Numbered from the stretch's first letter, positions 9,256 through 20,906 are shown. The stretch is DNA of 64,000 nt from Planosporangium mesophilum (GCF_016863255.1 NZ_BOON01000044.1:1-64000); one strand, 5' to 3'. A program made the numbers and translations. Notes: generated by a model not told the origin, from the sequence alone.

Positions 9256-9458
9256 CCCTCGGGGCGGTTGAGCAGGCCGACCGCCACGCTGTGTACCGCG
9301 TCGAGGTCCGTCGGGTCGGCCAGCTTGGCCTTGCCGCCGGTGACCGTGTACCACTCCGCCGAGTCCTTGTACTGCACCCGCAGCACCGCGTTGCCGGAGT
9401 CGTCCAGCTCCGTGCGCAGGGTCAGGTCGCCGGTGACGACGCCGACCTCGTCGGTCAT
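9252..9458 (-). CDS. Small conserved-looking protein coupled to the HNH nuclease gene
   Basis: A 68-residue protein of unknown function. Its ATG (9458-9456) shares bases with the TGA of the upstream HNH gene (a TGATG junction), a classical coupling arrangement. A longer version starting at GTG 9512 would add 18 residues and overlap the upstream gene. The sequence has alternating hydrophobic residues (GDLTLRTELDD, AVLRVQYKDS, EWYTVTGGKAKL) suggesting a small beta-rich fold. A C-terminal helix follows (LDAVHSVAVGLLN). No signal peptide or membrane helix is seen. I do not recognise the family. Confidence 0.65.
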   Translation of the reverse strand: MTDEVGVVTGDLTLRTELDDSGNAVLRVQYKDSAEWYTVTGGKAKLADPTDLDAVHSVAVGLLNRPEG

Positions 9459-10135
9459 CACGCCGCCGGGGCCGGGCTTGATGTCGGTTGTCCGCTGCTC
9501 TGCCACTGACACGTTCCCAACATATCGATGAGTGCCGACTTCTCCGCTTCGGTCACGGTCAATTGCCAGGACCGCTTCACGGTTACCCAGTTCTGGGCGT
9601 ACTCGCACCAGTACCCGCGGTACGGCGGCTTCCACTGCGACGGGTCCTGGTCACCTTTTGCCCGGTTGACGCTCGCCGAAACGGCGAAGAGTTGCGGGCG
9701 GGTGATGTCGTTGGCGAACTGGGACCGTTTGTCGTCGTCCCAGGTGTCGGCGCCCGAACGCCAGGCGTTCGCGAGCGGGACCATGTGGTCGATGTCGAGC
9801 GCGTTCGCGTCGCTGACGGTCTTGTTGTCGTACCGGCTGAGCCACTGTCCGCTGGTGGCCTTGCACGCCTGGCTGGTCTGTACCGACCTGCCGTCGCGCT
9901 TGAGGACGTACTCGCGGGTGTCGCAACCGTTGCCCTGCTGGCTCCAGTGGGGGAAACGGTCCCGGCTGTAGCCGGCCATCGAGTGCGGGGCGGCCACGGT
10001 CAGCCCGGCGAGTTCGCGCTGGGCCCGGGAGGGGTCGGTGGTCGGGGCTGTCGTGGAGCCGGTCTGGACGCAGCCGGCGGTTGCCAGGGCGGCGGCGAGG
10101 GTCAGGACGGCGGGGAGGAGACGAGGGGCGTGCAT
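9458..10135 (-). CDS. Secreted HNH-family nuclease lipoprotein (DUF1524-like)
   Basis: About 225 residues. The chosen ATG gives a lipoprotein signal, LPAVLTLAAALATAGC, so the protein should be anchored outside the membrane. The catalytic region contains DIDHMVPLANAWRSGADTW, the DHxxPL-type HNH motif of the DUF1524/GmrSD-C family of secreted actinobacterial nucleases. Conserved WCEYAQNWVTVKRSW and cysteines (NGCDTREYVL, QACKAT) are typical of these exported forms. Role inferred: extracellular DNA degradation or nutrient scavenging; it is not a restriction enzyme by context. It is followed by a coupled small gene and preceded by the hairpin region behind leuA. Confidence 0.85.
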   Translation of the reverse strand: MHAPRLLPAVLTLAAALATAGCVQTGSTTAPTTDPSRAQRELAGLTVAAPHSMAGYSRDRFPHWSQQGNGCDTREYVLKRDGRSVQTSQACKATSGQWLSRYDNKTVSDANALDIDHMVPLANAWRSGADTWDDDKRSQFANDITRPQLFAVSASVNRAKGDQDPSQWKPPYRGYWCEYAQNWVTVKRSWQLTVTEAEKSALIDMLGTCQWQSSGQPTSSPAPAA

Positions 10136-10230
10136 AACCGCCAATGTGGACGAGGGGTACTCGTTACGACCAGCACGACACGGCGCCGTATTCGTCACAA
10201 CTTCGACACTATTGATTGCCTGTTATTGAT

Positions 10231-10303
10231 GATCTTGACAACGTCCGCGAAAGTCGTGGCCTCAGGGGTGCCCCGAGACCACGACTTCCTGGAGTTGTGA
10301 CCG
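10231..10303. terminator. Composite inverted repeat downstream of leuA
   Basis: The inner stem AAGTCGTGG/CCACGACTT (10251-10259 with 10279-10287) is perfect. The outer words, GATCTTGACAACGTCC on the left and GGAGTTGTGAC on the right, pair imperfectly. It ends beside the leuA stop and should terminate leuA transcription. Its words recur in other intergenic hairpins of the window (see findings). Confidence 0.7.
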
Positions 10304-12106
<1,803 letters not shown>

Positions 12107-12193
12107 TCAGGCGGTGGCGCGCGTGCACTCCGCGACGAGGTGCCGGCCGGATGGGGCCTCGCCGCGGCACGGAAGAAGGAGCGCCTGCCACAT
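12107..12193 (-). CDS. Candidate leuA leader peptide with three consecutive Leu codons
   Basis: A 28-codon frame upstream of leuA encodes a peptide beginning MWQALLLPCRG. Codons 5-7 are CTC CTT CTT, and CTT is rare in this genome. A sigma-70-like promoter (CTGACA, 18 bp, TACGGT) ends so close that transcription would begin about three bases before the ATG, so the peptide would be translated leaderless. Ribosome-mediated attenuation by Leu-rich leaders is known for leu genes in bacteria including actinomycetes. The 72 bases between its stop and leuA contain short inverted repeats (for example CGATCC/GGATCG). Expression is inferred, not shown. Confidence 0.6.
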   Translation of the reverse strand: MWQALLLPCRGEAPSGRHLVAECTRATA

Positions 12194-12202
12194 GACGCTG
12201 AC

Positions 12203-12232
12203 ACCGTACCTGACGTCCGGCACCGCTGTCAG
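12203..12232 (-). promoter_or_regulatory. Probable leuA promoter
   Basis: On the minus strand a -35 CTGACA (12227-12232) and a -10 TACGGT (12203-12208) are separated by 18 bp, a good match to the vegetative actinobacterial consensus. The predicted start lies about three bases before the ATG of the leader peptide at 12193. Confidence 0.6.
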
Positions 12233-12321
12233 AGCTTTCGGGGTGACCCGTTGGTCACATCAGCGCTGGTCAGGGTGTTCAGCGTGGGCAAAAGTGGGAG
12301 TGGATCTCAGCTCGTGGGAAA

Positions 12322-13062
12322 TCAGGGGGTCGGGGTGGTCGTGGCGGCGGCGCCGACCGGGAGCGGGGAACCGCCGGTGACCGGCCCCGGTAGGGCGGCG
12401 GTCGGGGGCGCCGGCGCCGCCGGGGTGGCCAGGACGAGCGTGCCGAAGCCGACCTTCAACCCGGTGAGGGTGCCGTCGACGTCGTAGCAGTAGACACCGG
12501 GTTCGACCGGCGCCGCGAGCGACGCCGTGTTGGCCTCGACCGAGAAACAGGAGCCGCGGGCCCCGTTCAGCAGCGGCGCGGCCGCCACCGAGATCGCGGC
12601 CTGCCCGTCGGTGAGCGGGTCCAGCCAGTCGACGAACGGGTGGTGCACCTGGGGATCGGCCCAGGCGGGCAGCGTACCGGCGGTGGCCTTGACACAGGTC
12701 GGGCTCGCGCCGGACAGTCGGCACTGGTAGAGACCGTCGCGGTTGCCGGCGACGGCGAGATTGGCCTGGCCGCCCAGGGCGCCGCCCGGTACGTCGACCC
12801 GCCAGGAGCCGTCCGCCGCCAGCGTGACCGTGACGGTCCGGGCCGGGTGGCCGGTCTGCGTGAAGGTGTATCCGGCGGTGAAATGGCGATCCTTGGCGGT
12901 GGCCACGAGGCCGGCCAGCTGGGTACGCGCGTCGAGAGGTGGGATGGATGACGAAGCCGGGTCGCCCGCGGCGGACGCGGGCTGGGGCGAGGAGCCGGAG
13001 CATCCGGAGATGACGAATGCCGCCAGCGCGAGTACGGGGATCGAAGCCTTGAGGCGGCGCAT
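12322..13062 (-). CDS. Lipoprotein of unknown function
   Basis: A 246-residue exported protein. The ATG at 13062 begins a lipoprotein signal (RRLKASIPVLALAAFVISGC), followed by a Ser/Pro/Ala linker. The mature part is beta-rich (HFTAGYTFTQTGHPARTVTVTLAADGSWRVDVPGG split over several strands) with paired cysteines (YQCRL, PTCVKA, GSCFSV, VYCYDV). It ends in an Ala/Pro/Thr tail. This resembles the LolA/LprG-like lipoprotein fold in outline, but I cannot confirm homology. It stands alone between leuA and lysC, divergent from lysC. Confidence 0.75.
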   Translation of the reverse strand: MRRLKASIPVLALAAFVISGCSGSSPQPASAAGDPASSSIPPLDARTQLAGLVATAKDRHFTAGYTFTQTGHPARTVTVTLAADGSWRVDVPGGALGGQANLAVAGNRDGLYQCRLSGASPTCVKATAGTLPAWADPQVHHPFVDWLDPLTDGQAAISVAAAPLLNGARGSCFSVEANTASLAAPVEPGVYCYDVDGTLTGLKVGFGTLVLATPAAPAPPTAALPGPVTGGSPLPVGAAATTTPTP

Positions 13063-13152
13063 CGGGCCATTCTCGCGTGATCCTGGGTCGGATGGTGGGA
13101 ACGCCACTCCCGGCAGGTCACGGGCGCCGGTACGCTCGGACAGTCCCATGTG

Positions 13153-13196
13153 CGCCGCCGGCCTGTCCTCATCGCCGAGGGAGATCACCGGCGGCG
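13153..13196 (+). promoter_or_regulatory. Inverted repeat in the lysC 5' region
   Basis: Perfect 9-bp arms (13153-13161 with 13188-13196) enclose a 26-base loop and end 28 bases before the lysC start. It could be a leader structure affecting lysC expression or simply GC-driven; no leader peptide is apparent. Confidence 0.3.
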
Positions 13197-13224
13197 TCGG
13201 CACGTTTGAAGGGAGCTGACCGAC

Positions 13225-14490
<1,266 letters not shown>

Positions 14491-14495
14491 CCTTC

Positions 14496-15554
14496 GTGCG
14501 CCCACTGCCCACCCTGGCCGTGGTCGGCGCGACCGGCGCGGTCGGCACCGTCATGTGCGACCTGCTGTCCTCGCGCAAGAACGTGTGGGGTGAGATCCGG
14601 CTCGTCGCCTCCGAGCGCTCGGCCGGCCGGACCATGGTGGTCCGGGGTGAGGAGCTGACCGTCCGGGGGCTGGGGCCGGAGGCCTTCGAGGGCGTCGACG
14701 TCGCCATGTTCGACGTGCCCGACGAGGTGTCAGCGGAGTGGGCGCCGATGGCGGCCAAGTACGGCGCGGTCGCCGTCGACAACTCCGGCGCGTTCCGGAT
14801 GGACCCGGACGTGCCGCTGGTGGTGCCGGAGATCAACCCGCAGCAGGTGCGCAACCGGCCGAAGGGCATCATCGCCAACGCCAACTGCACGACGCTCGCC
14901 ATGATCATCGCGATCGCACCCCTGCACCGCGAGTACGGGCTCAAGGAGCTGGTGCTCGCCAGCTACCAGGCGGTCTCGGGCGCGGGCAAGGTCGGCGTCG
15001 ACACGCTGCTGGGCCAGATCGACAAGATCAGCGGCGACCGTACGCTCGGCTCCCGCTCCGGCAACGTGCGCCAGGCCGTCGGTGACGACCTGGGCCCGTT
15101 CCCGGCACCGCTCGCGCTCAACGTGGTGCCGTGGGCCGGGTCGCTGCGGGACGCCGGCTGGTCCAGCGAAGAGCTGAAGATGCGCAACGAGTCGCGCAAG
15201 ATCCTGGGTCTGCCGGACCTGAAGGTCTCGGCGACGTGCGTACGCGTACCCGTGGTGACCGGGCACTCGGTCGCGGTGCACGCCGTGTTCGGCTCGGAGG
15301 TGGACGCGGAGGGCGCACGCGAGGTGCTGCAGAACGCGCCCGGGGTGATCCTCGTGGACGACCCGGCGGCCGGCGAGTTCCCGATGCCGATCGACGCGGT
15401 CGGCACCGACCCGTCCTGGGTCGGGCGGATCCGGCGCTCGCTGGACGACCCCCGTGCGCTGGACCTGTTCGTGACCGGCGACAACCTGCGCAAGGGTGCG
15501 GCGCTGAACACCGCGCAGATCGCCGAACTACTGGCGGCCGAGCTCACCCGCTAG
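14496..15554 (+). CDS. asd: Aspartate-semialdehyde dehydrogenase
   Basis: About 352 residues. The NADP-binding N-terminus LAVVGATGAVGTVMCDLL is followed by the catalytic Cys in IIANANCTTLAMI, and later by the His-containing VPVVTGHSVAVHAVF segment. It reduces aspartyl phosphate to the semialdehyde, directly after LysC. I prefer GTG 14496, with GGGAGG eight to nine bases upstream. A GTG at 14487 overlaps the lysC stop and would add three residues. A long hairpin follows. Confidence 0.96.
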   Translation: MRPLPTLAVVGATGAVGTVMCDLLSSRKNVWGEIRLVASERSAGRTMVVRGEELTVRGLGPEAFEGVDVAMFDVPDEVSAEWAPMAAKYGAVAVDNSGAFRMDPDVPLVVPEINPQQVRNRPKGIIANANCTTLAMIIAIAPLHREYGLKELVLASYQAVSGAGKVGVDTLLGQIDKISGDRTLGSRSGNVRQAVGDDLGPFPAPLALNVVPWAGSLRDAGWSSEELKMRNESRKILGLPDLKVSATCVRVPVVTGHSVAVHAVFGSEVDAEGAREVLQNAPGVILVDDPAAGEFPMPIDAVGTDPSWVGRIRRSLDDPRALDLFVTGDNLRKGAALNTAQIAELLAAELTR

Positions 15555-15558
15555 GCGC

Positions 15559-15608
15559 TACCCAAGATCCGCGCCGCCATCGGGGGACGTGGGCGCGGAT
15601 CTTGGGTA
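15559..15608. terminator. Bidirectional hairpin between asd and the XPB-helicase gene
   Basis: Perfect 17-bp arms (15559-15575 with 15592-15608) and a 16-base loop lie between convergent gene ends. The stem contains AAGATCCGCGCC. Likely terminator for both directions. Confidence 0.85.
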
Positions 15609-15618
15609 AGCGGGCCCG

Positions 15619-17262
15619 TCAGGCCGACGGGACGTCGTCGGCGTCGACGATGCTGTACGCGTACCCCTGCTCGGCCAGGAACCGCTGCCGGTGCGCCGCG
15701 TACTCGGTGTCGATCGTGTCGCGCGAGACCACCGTGTAGAAGTGCGCCTGCCGCCCGTCGGCCTTCGGCCGCAGGACCCGGCCCAGTCGCTGCGCCTCCT
15801 CCTGGCGTGAGCCGAACGTGCCCGACACCTGAATCGCCACCGCCGCCTCCGGCAGGTCGATGGAGAAGTTGCCGACCCGGGAGATCACCAGCGTCTTCAG
15901 CACGCCCGACCGGAACTCGTCGAACAGCCGCTCGCGCTCCTTGGTCGTCGTCGAACCCTGTACGACCGGGGCGTCGAGGTACTCGCTGATCTGGCGTAGC
16001 TGGTCGATGTAGGCGCCGATGACGAGCACCTGCTCGCCGGCGTGCTTGTCCACGAGAGCCTTGACCACCGGCAGCTTGGTACGGGCGGTCGCCGCCATCC
16101 GGTACCGCTCCTCGGACTCGGCGGTCGCGTACGCCATCCGCTCCTCGTCGGTCAGCGTCACCCGGACCTCCGTGCACGAGGCGGGCGCGATCCAGCCCTG
16201 CGCCTCGATGTCCTTCCACGGCGCGTCGTACCGCTTCGGCCCGATCAGGCTGAACACGTCGCCCTCCCGGCCGTCCTCGCGTACCAGCGTCGCGGTGAGG
16301 CCGAGGCGGCGGCGGGCCTGCAGGTCGGCGGTGAAGCGGAAGATCGGCGCCGGCAGCAGGTGCACCTCGTCGTAGATGACCAGGCCCCAGTCGCGGGCGC
16401 TGAACAGGTCCAGGTGGGTGAAGGCGCCGCCACGGCGGGAGGTGAGCACCTGGTACGTCGCGATCGTGACCGGCCGGATCTCCTTGCGCTCCCCGGAGTA
16501 CTCGCCGATCTCTTCCTCGGTCAAGGACGTCCGCGCGAGCAGTTCGCGCCGCCACTGGTGGCCGGCGACCGTGTTGGTGACCAGGATCAGCGTGGTCGCC
16601 TTGGCCTCGGCCATCGCGCCCGCGCCGACCATGGTCTTGCCGGCGCCGCAGGGCAGGACGACCACGCCCGAGCCGCCGGCCCAGAACGAGTCCACCGCCT
16701 CACGCTGGTACGACCGCAGCTTCCAGCCGTTCTCGGCCAGATCGATCGGGTGGGCCTCGCCGTCGACGTACCCGGCCAGGTCCTCGGCCGGCCAGCCCAG
16801 CTTGAGCAGGGCCTGCTTGAGGCGGCCGCGCTCGGAGGGGTGCACCGCGATGGTGTCGTCGCCGAGCTTGCCGCCCAGCATGCCGGCGAGCTTCTTGGAC
16901 TTGGCGACCTCGACCAGCACCGCCCGGTCGGACCCCTGCAGGACGAGGCCGTGGGTCGGGTGGTTGAGCAGTTGGAGCCGCCCGTACCGGTCCATGGTCT
17001 CGGCGACGTCGACCAGCAGCGAGTGCGGCACCGGGTACCGGGAGAACCGCAGCAGCGAGTCCACCACGCTCTCGGCGTCGTGGCCGGCGGCGCGGGCGTT
17101 CCACAGCCCGAGCGGGGTCAGCCGGTAGGTGTGCACGTGCTCCGGAGAGCGCTCCAGCTCGGCGAAGGGCGCGATCGCCATCCGGCACGCGGTCGCGTCC
17201 GGGTGGTCGATCTCGAGCAGCAGCGTCTTGTCGGACTGGACGATCAGTGGGCCGTCGGTCAA
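15619..17262 (-). CDS. XPB/Ercc3-type DNA repair helicase
   Basis: A 547-residue SF2 helicase. The N-terminal about 180 residues are a damage-recognition-like domain. Walker A is LPCGAGKT (about 204-210), DEVH box about 298-301, and the XPB-specific RED motif LVRED about 326-330. The C-terminal helicase half contains VQGSTTTKERERLFDEFR and QRLGRVLRPK. It starts at TTG 17262 with GGAGG about five bases upstream. Bacterial XPB homologues are 3'-5' helicases proposed to act with nucleases in DNA repair. No Bax1-like nuclease gene is adjacent; a large helicase-associated protein lies one gene away, as in mycobacteria. Confidence 0.95.
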   Translation of the reverse strand: MTDGPLIVQSDKTLLLEIDHPDATACRMAIAPFAELERSPEHVHTYRLTPLGLWNARAAGHDAESVVDSLLRFSRYPVPHSLLVDVAETMDRYGRLQLLNHPTHGLVLQGSDRAVLVEVAKSKKLAGMLGGKLGDDTIAVHPSERGRLKQALLKLGWPAEDLAGYVDGEAHPIDLAENGWKLRSYQREAVDSFWAGGSGVVVLPCGAGKTMVGAGAMAEAKATTLILVTNTVAGHQWRRELLARTSLTEEEIGEYSGERKEIRPVTIATYQVLTSRRGGAFTHLDLFSARDWGLVIYDEVHLLPAPIFRFTADLQARRRLGLTATLVREDGREGDVFSLIGPKRYDAPWKDIEAQGWIAPASCTEVRVTLTDEERMAYATAESEERYRMAATARTKLPVVKALVDKHAGEQVLVIGAYIDQLRQISEYLDAPVVQGSTTTKERERLFDEFRSGVLKTLVISRVGNFSIDLPEAAVAIQVSGTFGSRQEEAQRLGRVLRPKADGRQAHFYTVVSRDTIDTEYAAHRQRFLAEQGYAYSIVDADDVPSA

Positions 17263-17467
17263 GGGGACCTCCGTGGAAGACAGACGTTCCAGTGTGGCAC
17301 GGGTCAGCGAGTGTCACATTTGCGTCACAGTGACCGAGATCTTTGCGCAAAAACGTACAGACCACCTCCGTGGCCGCCGAAGAAGCGAGAAAAGGTTGCG
17401 TCTTCACTGCAACCTCGGATGGGGTATTCGGCGTCTTCAATGATGAATGGCCGCGGGGAGGAACTGG

Positions 17468-18352
17468 ATGAGGAACAAGCGGGTACGTTCGCTCGCGATC
17501 GTGTTCAGCGCGTCCGCTGTGGCCATCGTCGTGGGGGCCGGGGCGTACGCGTTCGGGTCGGTCGGGACCGCCGCCGCACAGCGGGATCGGGCGGTTACCG
17601 GGGCCGGCACAACGGGGGAGAGCGCCGCGCCCGGCCCCGCGGCCAGTCCCACCCGGTCGACGGCCGTGTCTCCACCGTCGCGGCGGACCACCACCCCACA
17701 GCAGAGCACGGTGCCGGATCCGACCACCGCGCCGCCGGCCCCCGCCGACTGCCAGGGCGGCGAACGCCAGCGTGAGGTGGAGAGCGCGCTGGCCAAGATC
17801 GACGAGTACGAGGCGGTGACGGTCGACGGCGTCCAGACGGCCGCCGACTGCGCCCTCATCAAGAAGTTCCAGAGCAGGTACGGGATCAGCCCGGCCAAGG
17901 GGATGGCCGGCCCCACCACCGCCAACGTGGCCCGGCGCATCGCCACCAGCATGAGCGCCGAGGAGCAGGCGAAGTGTTCGGTCAGCGGGCCGGCGCTGAC
18001 GATCTGCGTCGACCTCACGCAGCAGACGGCGTGGGCCGTGCGGGACGGGGCCGTGGTGTGGGGCCCGACGGTGGTCCGTACCGGCATGGCCGGCGGCTAC
18101 CAGACCCCGAACGGCACGTACCGGATCTTCGGGCGGAACAAGCGGGAATGGTCGGTGCCCTACAAGGTCTGGCTGCCGTACTGGCAGGCGTTCAACGGTG
18201 GCATCGGGTTCCACGAGACGACCACGTACCTGCACGACTCGTTCGGCTCGCACGGCTGCGTCAACCTGCTGCACTCCGACGCGGTGTCGCTGTGGAACCT
18301 GTCGACGGTCGGCACGACCGTGAAGGTCTTCGGCCGCCGCCCCGGCACCTGA
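17468..18352 (+). CDS. L,D-transpeptidase (YkuD domain) with peptidoglycan-binding domain
   Basis: A 294-residue exported protein. Residues 1-40 include an uncleaved or signal-anchor helix (SLAIVFSASAVAIVVGAGAYAF), then a Pro/Ser/Thr linker. A peptidoglycan-binding helical domain (YEAVTVDGVQTAADCALIKKFQ) follows. The catalytic YkuD domain has the HETTTYLHDSFGSHGCVNL signature, with Cys in SHGC and upstream His. Such enzymes form 3-3 crosslinks in peptidoglycan. ATG 17468 follows GGGAGGA. Divergent from the XPB gene and convergent with the next gene, ending in a short palindrome. Confidence 0.93.
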   Translation: MRNKRVRSLAIVFSASAVAIVVGAGAYAFGSVGTAAAQRDRAVTGAGTTGESAAPGPAASPTRSTAVSPPSRRTTTPQQSTVPDPTTAPPAPADCQGGERQREVESALAKIDEYEAVTVDGVQTAADCALIKKFQSRYGISPAKGMAGPTTANVARRIATSMSAEEQAKCSVSGPALTICVDLTQQTAWAVRDGAVVWGPTVVRTGMAGGYQTPNGTYRIFGRNKREWSVPYKVWLPYWQAFNGGIGFHETTTYLHDSFGSHGCVNLLHSDAVSLWNLSTVGTTVKVFGRRPGT

Positions 18353-18362
18353 GTCCCCTGTT

Positions 18363-18378
18363 CCCCGTGATCACGGGG
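18363..18378. terminator. 16-bp perfect palindrome between convergent genes
   Basis: CCCCGTGATCACGGGG is fully self-complementary and lies between the L,D-transpeptidase stop and the end of the minus-strand gene, overlapping the latter by eight bases. Flanking bases extend the symmetry slightly. It is the shortest of the recurrent gene-end palindromes here. Confidence 0.55.
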
Positions 18379-20761
18379 ACGCTTCCTCCGGGACCGCGGC
18401 CGTGATGCGGTGCAACGCGAACGTGTGCAGCATTTCGGTGCGCTCGTCCTCGGCCCGCAGGTACCCGGCGCCCATCGAGACCGGCCGCACCAGCCGCGAG
18501 TTGGTGGCGCCGTGCGCGTCGACGTAGCCGACCCAGACCCGCGACTTCTCCCGCAGCGCCTGCTGGAGTACGGCCATCGCCTGGGTGTGCGCCTGCGCAC
18601 CGGTCAGCCCCGCCGTACCGCCGGGTGACCGTACGCCCGCCGGAGCCCGACTGGCGGCCCGTACCGCCGCGTCGGAACGGCGTAGCTGCTCCACGATGCC
18701 GGCCAGCCGGGCCGGCGTGAGCCGGGCCCCGGCCAGCGGGTCGTCGACCCGGCGGGACGGTACCGAGGGTCGGGCGGCCGCGCGGGGCGGTCGAGGCCGG
18801 GTGAGCACGGCCGCGCCCGTCGCGTCCTCGGGTACCGGCGAGTACCCGGCCTCCCGTAGCGCGGCCAGCAGCCGGTTCGGCGCGTACGGGCTGATCAGTA
18901 CCGTCGGCGCCAGCCGGCGCAGGCCGAGCGCGGCCAGCCGCCGGTCGGCGAGCACCTCCGCCAGCAGCGCCTCGTCGTCGCCGCGCAGGTACCCGCCGGC
19001 GGACCCGGCGCGCAGGCCACCGTGGCGGCGGGACACGTCGTCCACGAGGTAGGTCAGCGCCTGCGGCACGGGGGTACGTGACCGCCGTCCGAACAGCGAG
19101 TGCAGATCGGCCGCGGCATACCCGGTGTCCAGCGCCCGGCGTACCGAGTCGGCCGTGACCCGGTAGACGCTGGCCGACTCGGCGTCGGCGACCAGCGCCA
19201 GCTCGGCGGCGAGCCCGGGCTCCGGCGGCCCGGGTACCACGACCGTCAGGTCGGCCTGGACCAGTACGTGGTCGACGGGCGCCGGCAGCAGCGCGTCGAG
19301 CGCCTCGACCGCCTTGGACGGCGGGGCTCCCGCCGAGATGCCCAGGGGGTCGGCGTCCGGGTCGAGCCGTTCGGCGGCCTCGACCTCGGCCAGCAGCGAC
19401 CGTCCGTACGAGGTGAGCGCGCCGAGCCCGGTCAGCCCGAGCGTGGCCGCCTCGGCCAGCGCCGCCTCGTGGCCGGCGGACGCCGCGGCCCGCACGACCC
19501 GGCGCGGCGCCTGCCAGGAGAGCACCGCCCTGACGTCGTCGGCGGAGGGCGCGGCACCCGGCGGCAGGCTTGCCAGTACGCCCAGGGCCTCCCGGCGCTG
19601 CGCGGGCGCGCCGACCCGCTCGATGTCGGCCGATAGTACGGGCAGCAGCCGGTCCCGGTCGTCGCGCTGGCCCACCAGGCTCGGCATCCGGCGCATCAGC
19701 AGCCAGCCGCTCGCCAGCCGGGCCCACCGCTGGGCCAGCGAGGTGACCCGCCACGCGTCGAAACCGGCGGCCGGCAGGACCACCGCGTCACCGGTCTCGC
19801 CGCCCGACTCGCCGAGCAGGCCGGCGGCGTACGCCACCTCCAGCAGCAGCGCCGCGACCGGCTCGTCCAGGCCGGTGGCGCGGGCCAGCCGTCGCAGTTC
19901 GCGGACGCCCACCCCGCCGGAGCGCAGGACCGGCGCCGGCTCGGCGGCGAGCACGTCGGCGAGGGCCTCGGCGTGCCGGGCCACCTCCATCGCCTGCCCG
20001 GCGCCGGCCCGGTCGACCATCGAGACCTGGCGCTCCGGCGCCTCGATCTCCGGTGGCGCCGGGTGCAGCGGACCGAGCGGCCCGGTCTCCCGGCGCAGCA
20101 GCAGCGAGACCTCGCGGGGCAGTTCGACGGTGTCGACCCCGATCGGTACGAGCAGGTGGTGATCGACCAGCCAGCGCACCGGTGAGTCGGACTCGGGGTC
20201 GGTCAGCGCCGACGCGGCGACCGTGCCGACCGGCGGCCCGTCGGCGAGCCGGTCGAGAACCGCGCGGGCCGCCGGGGGCGCGGCGAGCACCGTCCGGCGC
20301 AGCCGGGTGGGGTCCGAGACCAGGACCGCCGCGTCGGTGTTGAGATCGGCGGCGGGGCGGCCGAGCCCGGCCGGGTACGGCGAGCAGACCTCGTCCACCC
20401 CGGCCACCAGGTGCAGTGCCGGGTCGGAGCCGTACACGAGGGCGAGCGCGCGCAGCCGGTCGAGCGCCTCGCGTACCGGGCCGGCCGCCACCCGGCTCTC
20501 GGCGGTGAGCATCAGTACGGCCTCGACCGACGTGGTGGCCGTCTCCGGAGTGCGGGTCAGCCGCACGACGTCGAGCACTTCGAGGGTGAACCGGTCGAGC
20601 GAGTCGAGGGTACGCGCGACGGACAGCCGCGACTGGGCGCGCAGCGCCAGCGCGGAGATGTCCCCGGGTACGGGCATGACGAGATCCGGGCGCAGCGCGA
20701 TGAGCGCGGCCAGCTCCGGGTCGGGCAGGGCGCGCAGATGATCGGCGAGTGAGACGGGCAT
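18371..20761 (-). CDS. Helicase-associated protein (XPB-linked, WYL-like C-terminus)
   Basis: A 796-residue protein, Ala/Leu/Arg-rich and largely helical, without Walker motifs, so not itself a helicase. The N-terminus (SLADHLRALPDPELAALIALRPDL split in two) and winged-helix-like stretches fit the actinobacterial family annotated as helicase-associated or helicase C-terminal domain 3 (mycobacterial Rv0862c). The C-terminal about 70 residues look WYL-like: SRVWVGYVDAHGATNSRLV, MGAGYLRAEDERTEMLHTF. WYL domains bind ligands or nucleic acid in DNA-damage and defence regulators. The ATG at 20761 is the first of a long clean frame. Proximity to the XPB helicase suggests partnership, which is inference. 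Confidence 0.85.
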   Translation of the reverse strand: MPVSLADHLRALPDPELAALIALRPDLVMPVPGDISALALRAQSRLSVARTLDSLDRFTLEVLDVVRLTRTPETATTSVEAVLMLTAESRVAAGPVREALDRLRALALVYGSDPALHLVAGVDEVCSPYPAGLGRPAADLNTDAAVLVSDPTRLRRTVLAAPPAARAVLDRLADGPPVGTVAASALTDPESDSPVRWLVDHHLLVPIGVDTVELPREVSLLLRRETGPLGPLHPAPPEIEAPERQVSMVDRAGAGQAMEVARHAEALADVLAAEPAPVLRSGGVGVRELRRLARATGLDEPVAALLLEVAYAAGLLGESGGETGDAVVLPAAGFDAWRVTSLAQRWARLASGWLLMRRMPSLVGQRDDRDRLLPVLSADIERVGAPAQRREALGVLASLPPGAAPSADDVRAVLSWQAPRRVVRAAASAGHEAALAEAATLGLTGLGALTSYGRSLLAEVEAAERLDPDADPLGISAGAPPSKAVEALDALLPAPVDHVLVQADLTVVVPGPPEPGLAAELALVADAESASVYRVTADSVRRALDTGYAAADLHSLFGRRSRTPVPQALTYLVDDVSRRHGGLRAGSAGGYLRGDDEALLAEVLADRRLAALGLRRLAPTVLISPYAPNRLLAALREAGYSPVPEDATGAAVLTRPRPPRAAARPSVPSRRVDDPLAGARLTPARLAGIVEQLRRSDAAVRAASRAPAGVRSPGGTAGLTGAQAHTQAMAVLQQALREKSRVWVGYVDAHGATNSRLVRPVSMGAGYLRAEDERTEMLHTFALHRITAAVPEEASP

Positions 20762-20808
20762 CGTGATTTACGCTATCCGGCCGGGGCCGGCCCGCGACGA
20801 ACCCCTGT

Positions 20809-20856
20809 GATCCTGAAGACTTTCTTGGCTCCCGGCCACGCAAAGTCTTCAGGATC
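20809..20856. repeat. Perfect inverted repeat between divergent genes
   Basis: Arms of 15 bp (20809-20823 with 20842-20856), reading GATCCTGAAGACTTT, enclose an 18-base loop. Unlike most hairpins in the window it lies between divergent genes, so a simple terminator role is unlikely. It may be a mobile palindromic element or a protein-binding site. Confidence 0.6.
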
Positions 20857-20906
20857 GTTCGCGGGGTCGGTCACACTACTCCGGCCTGCGATGAAAGGAT
20901 CTCCCG

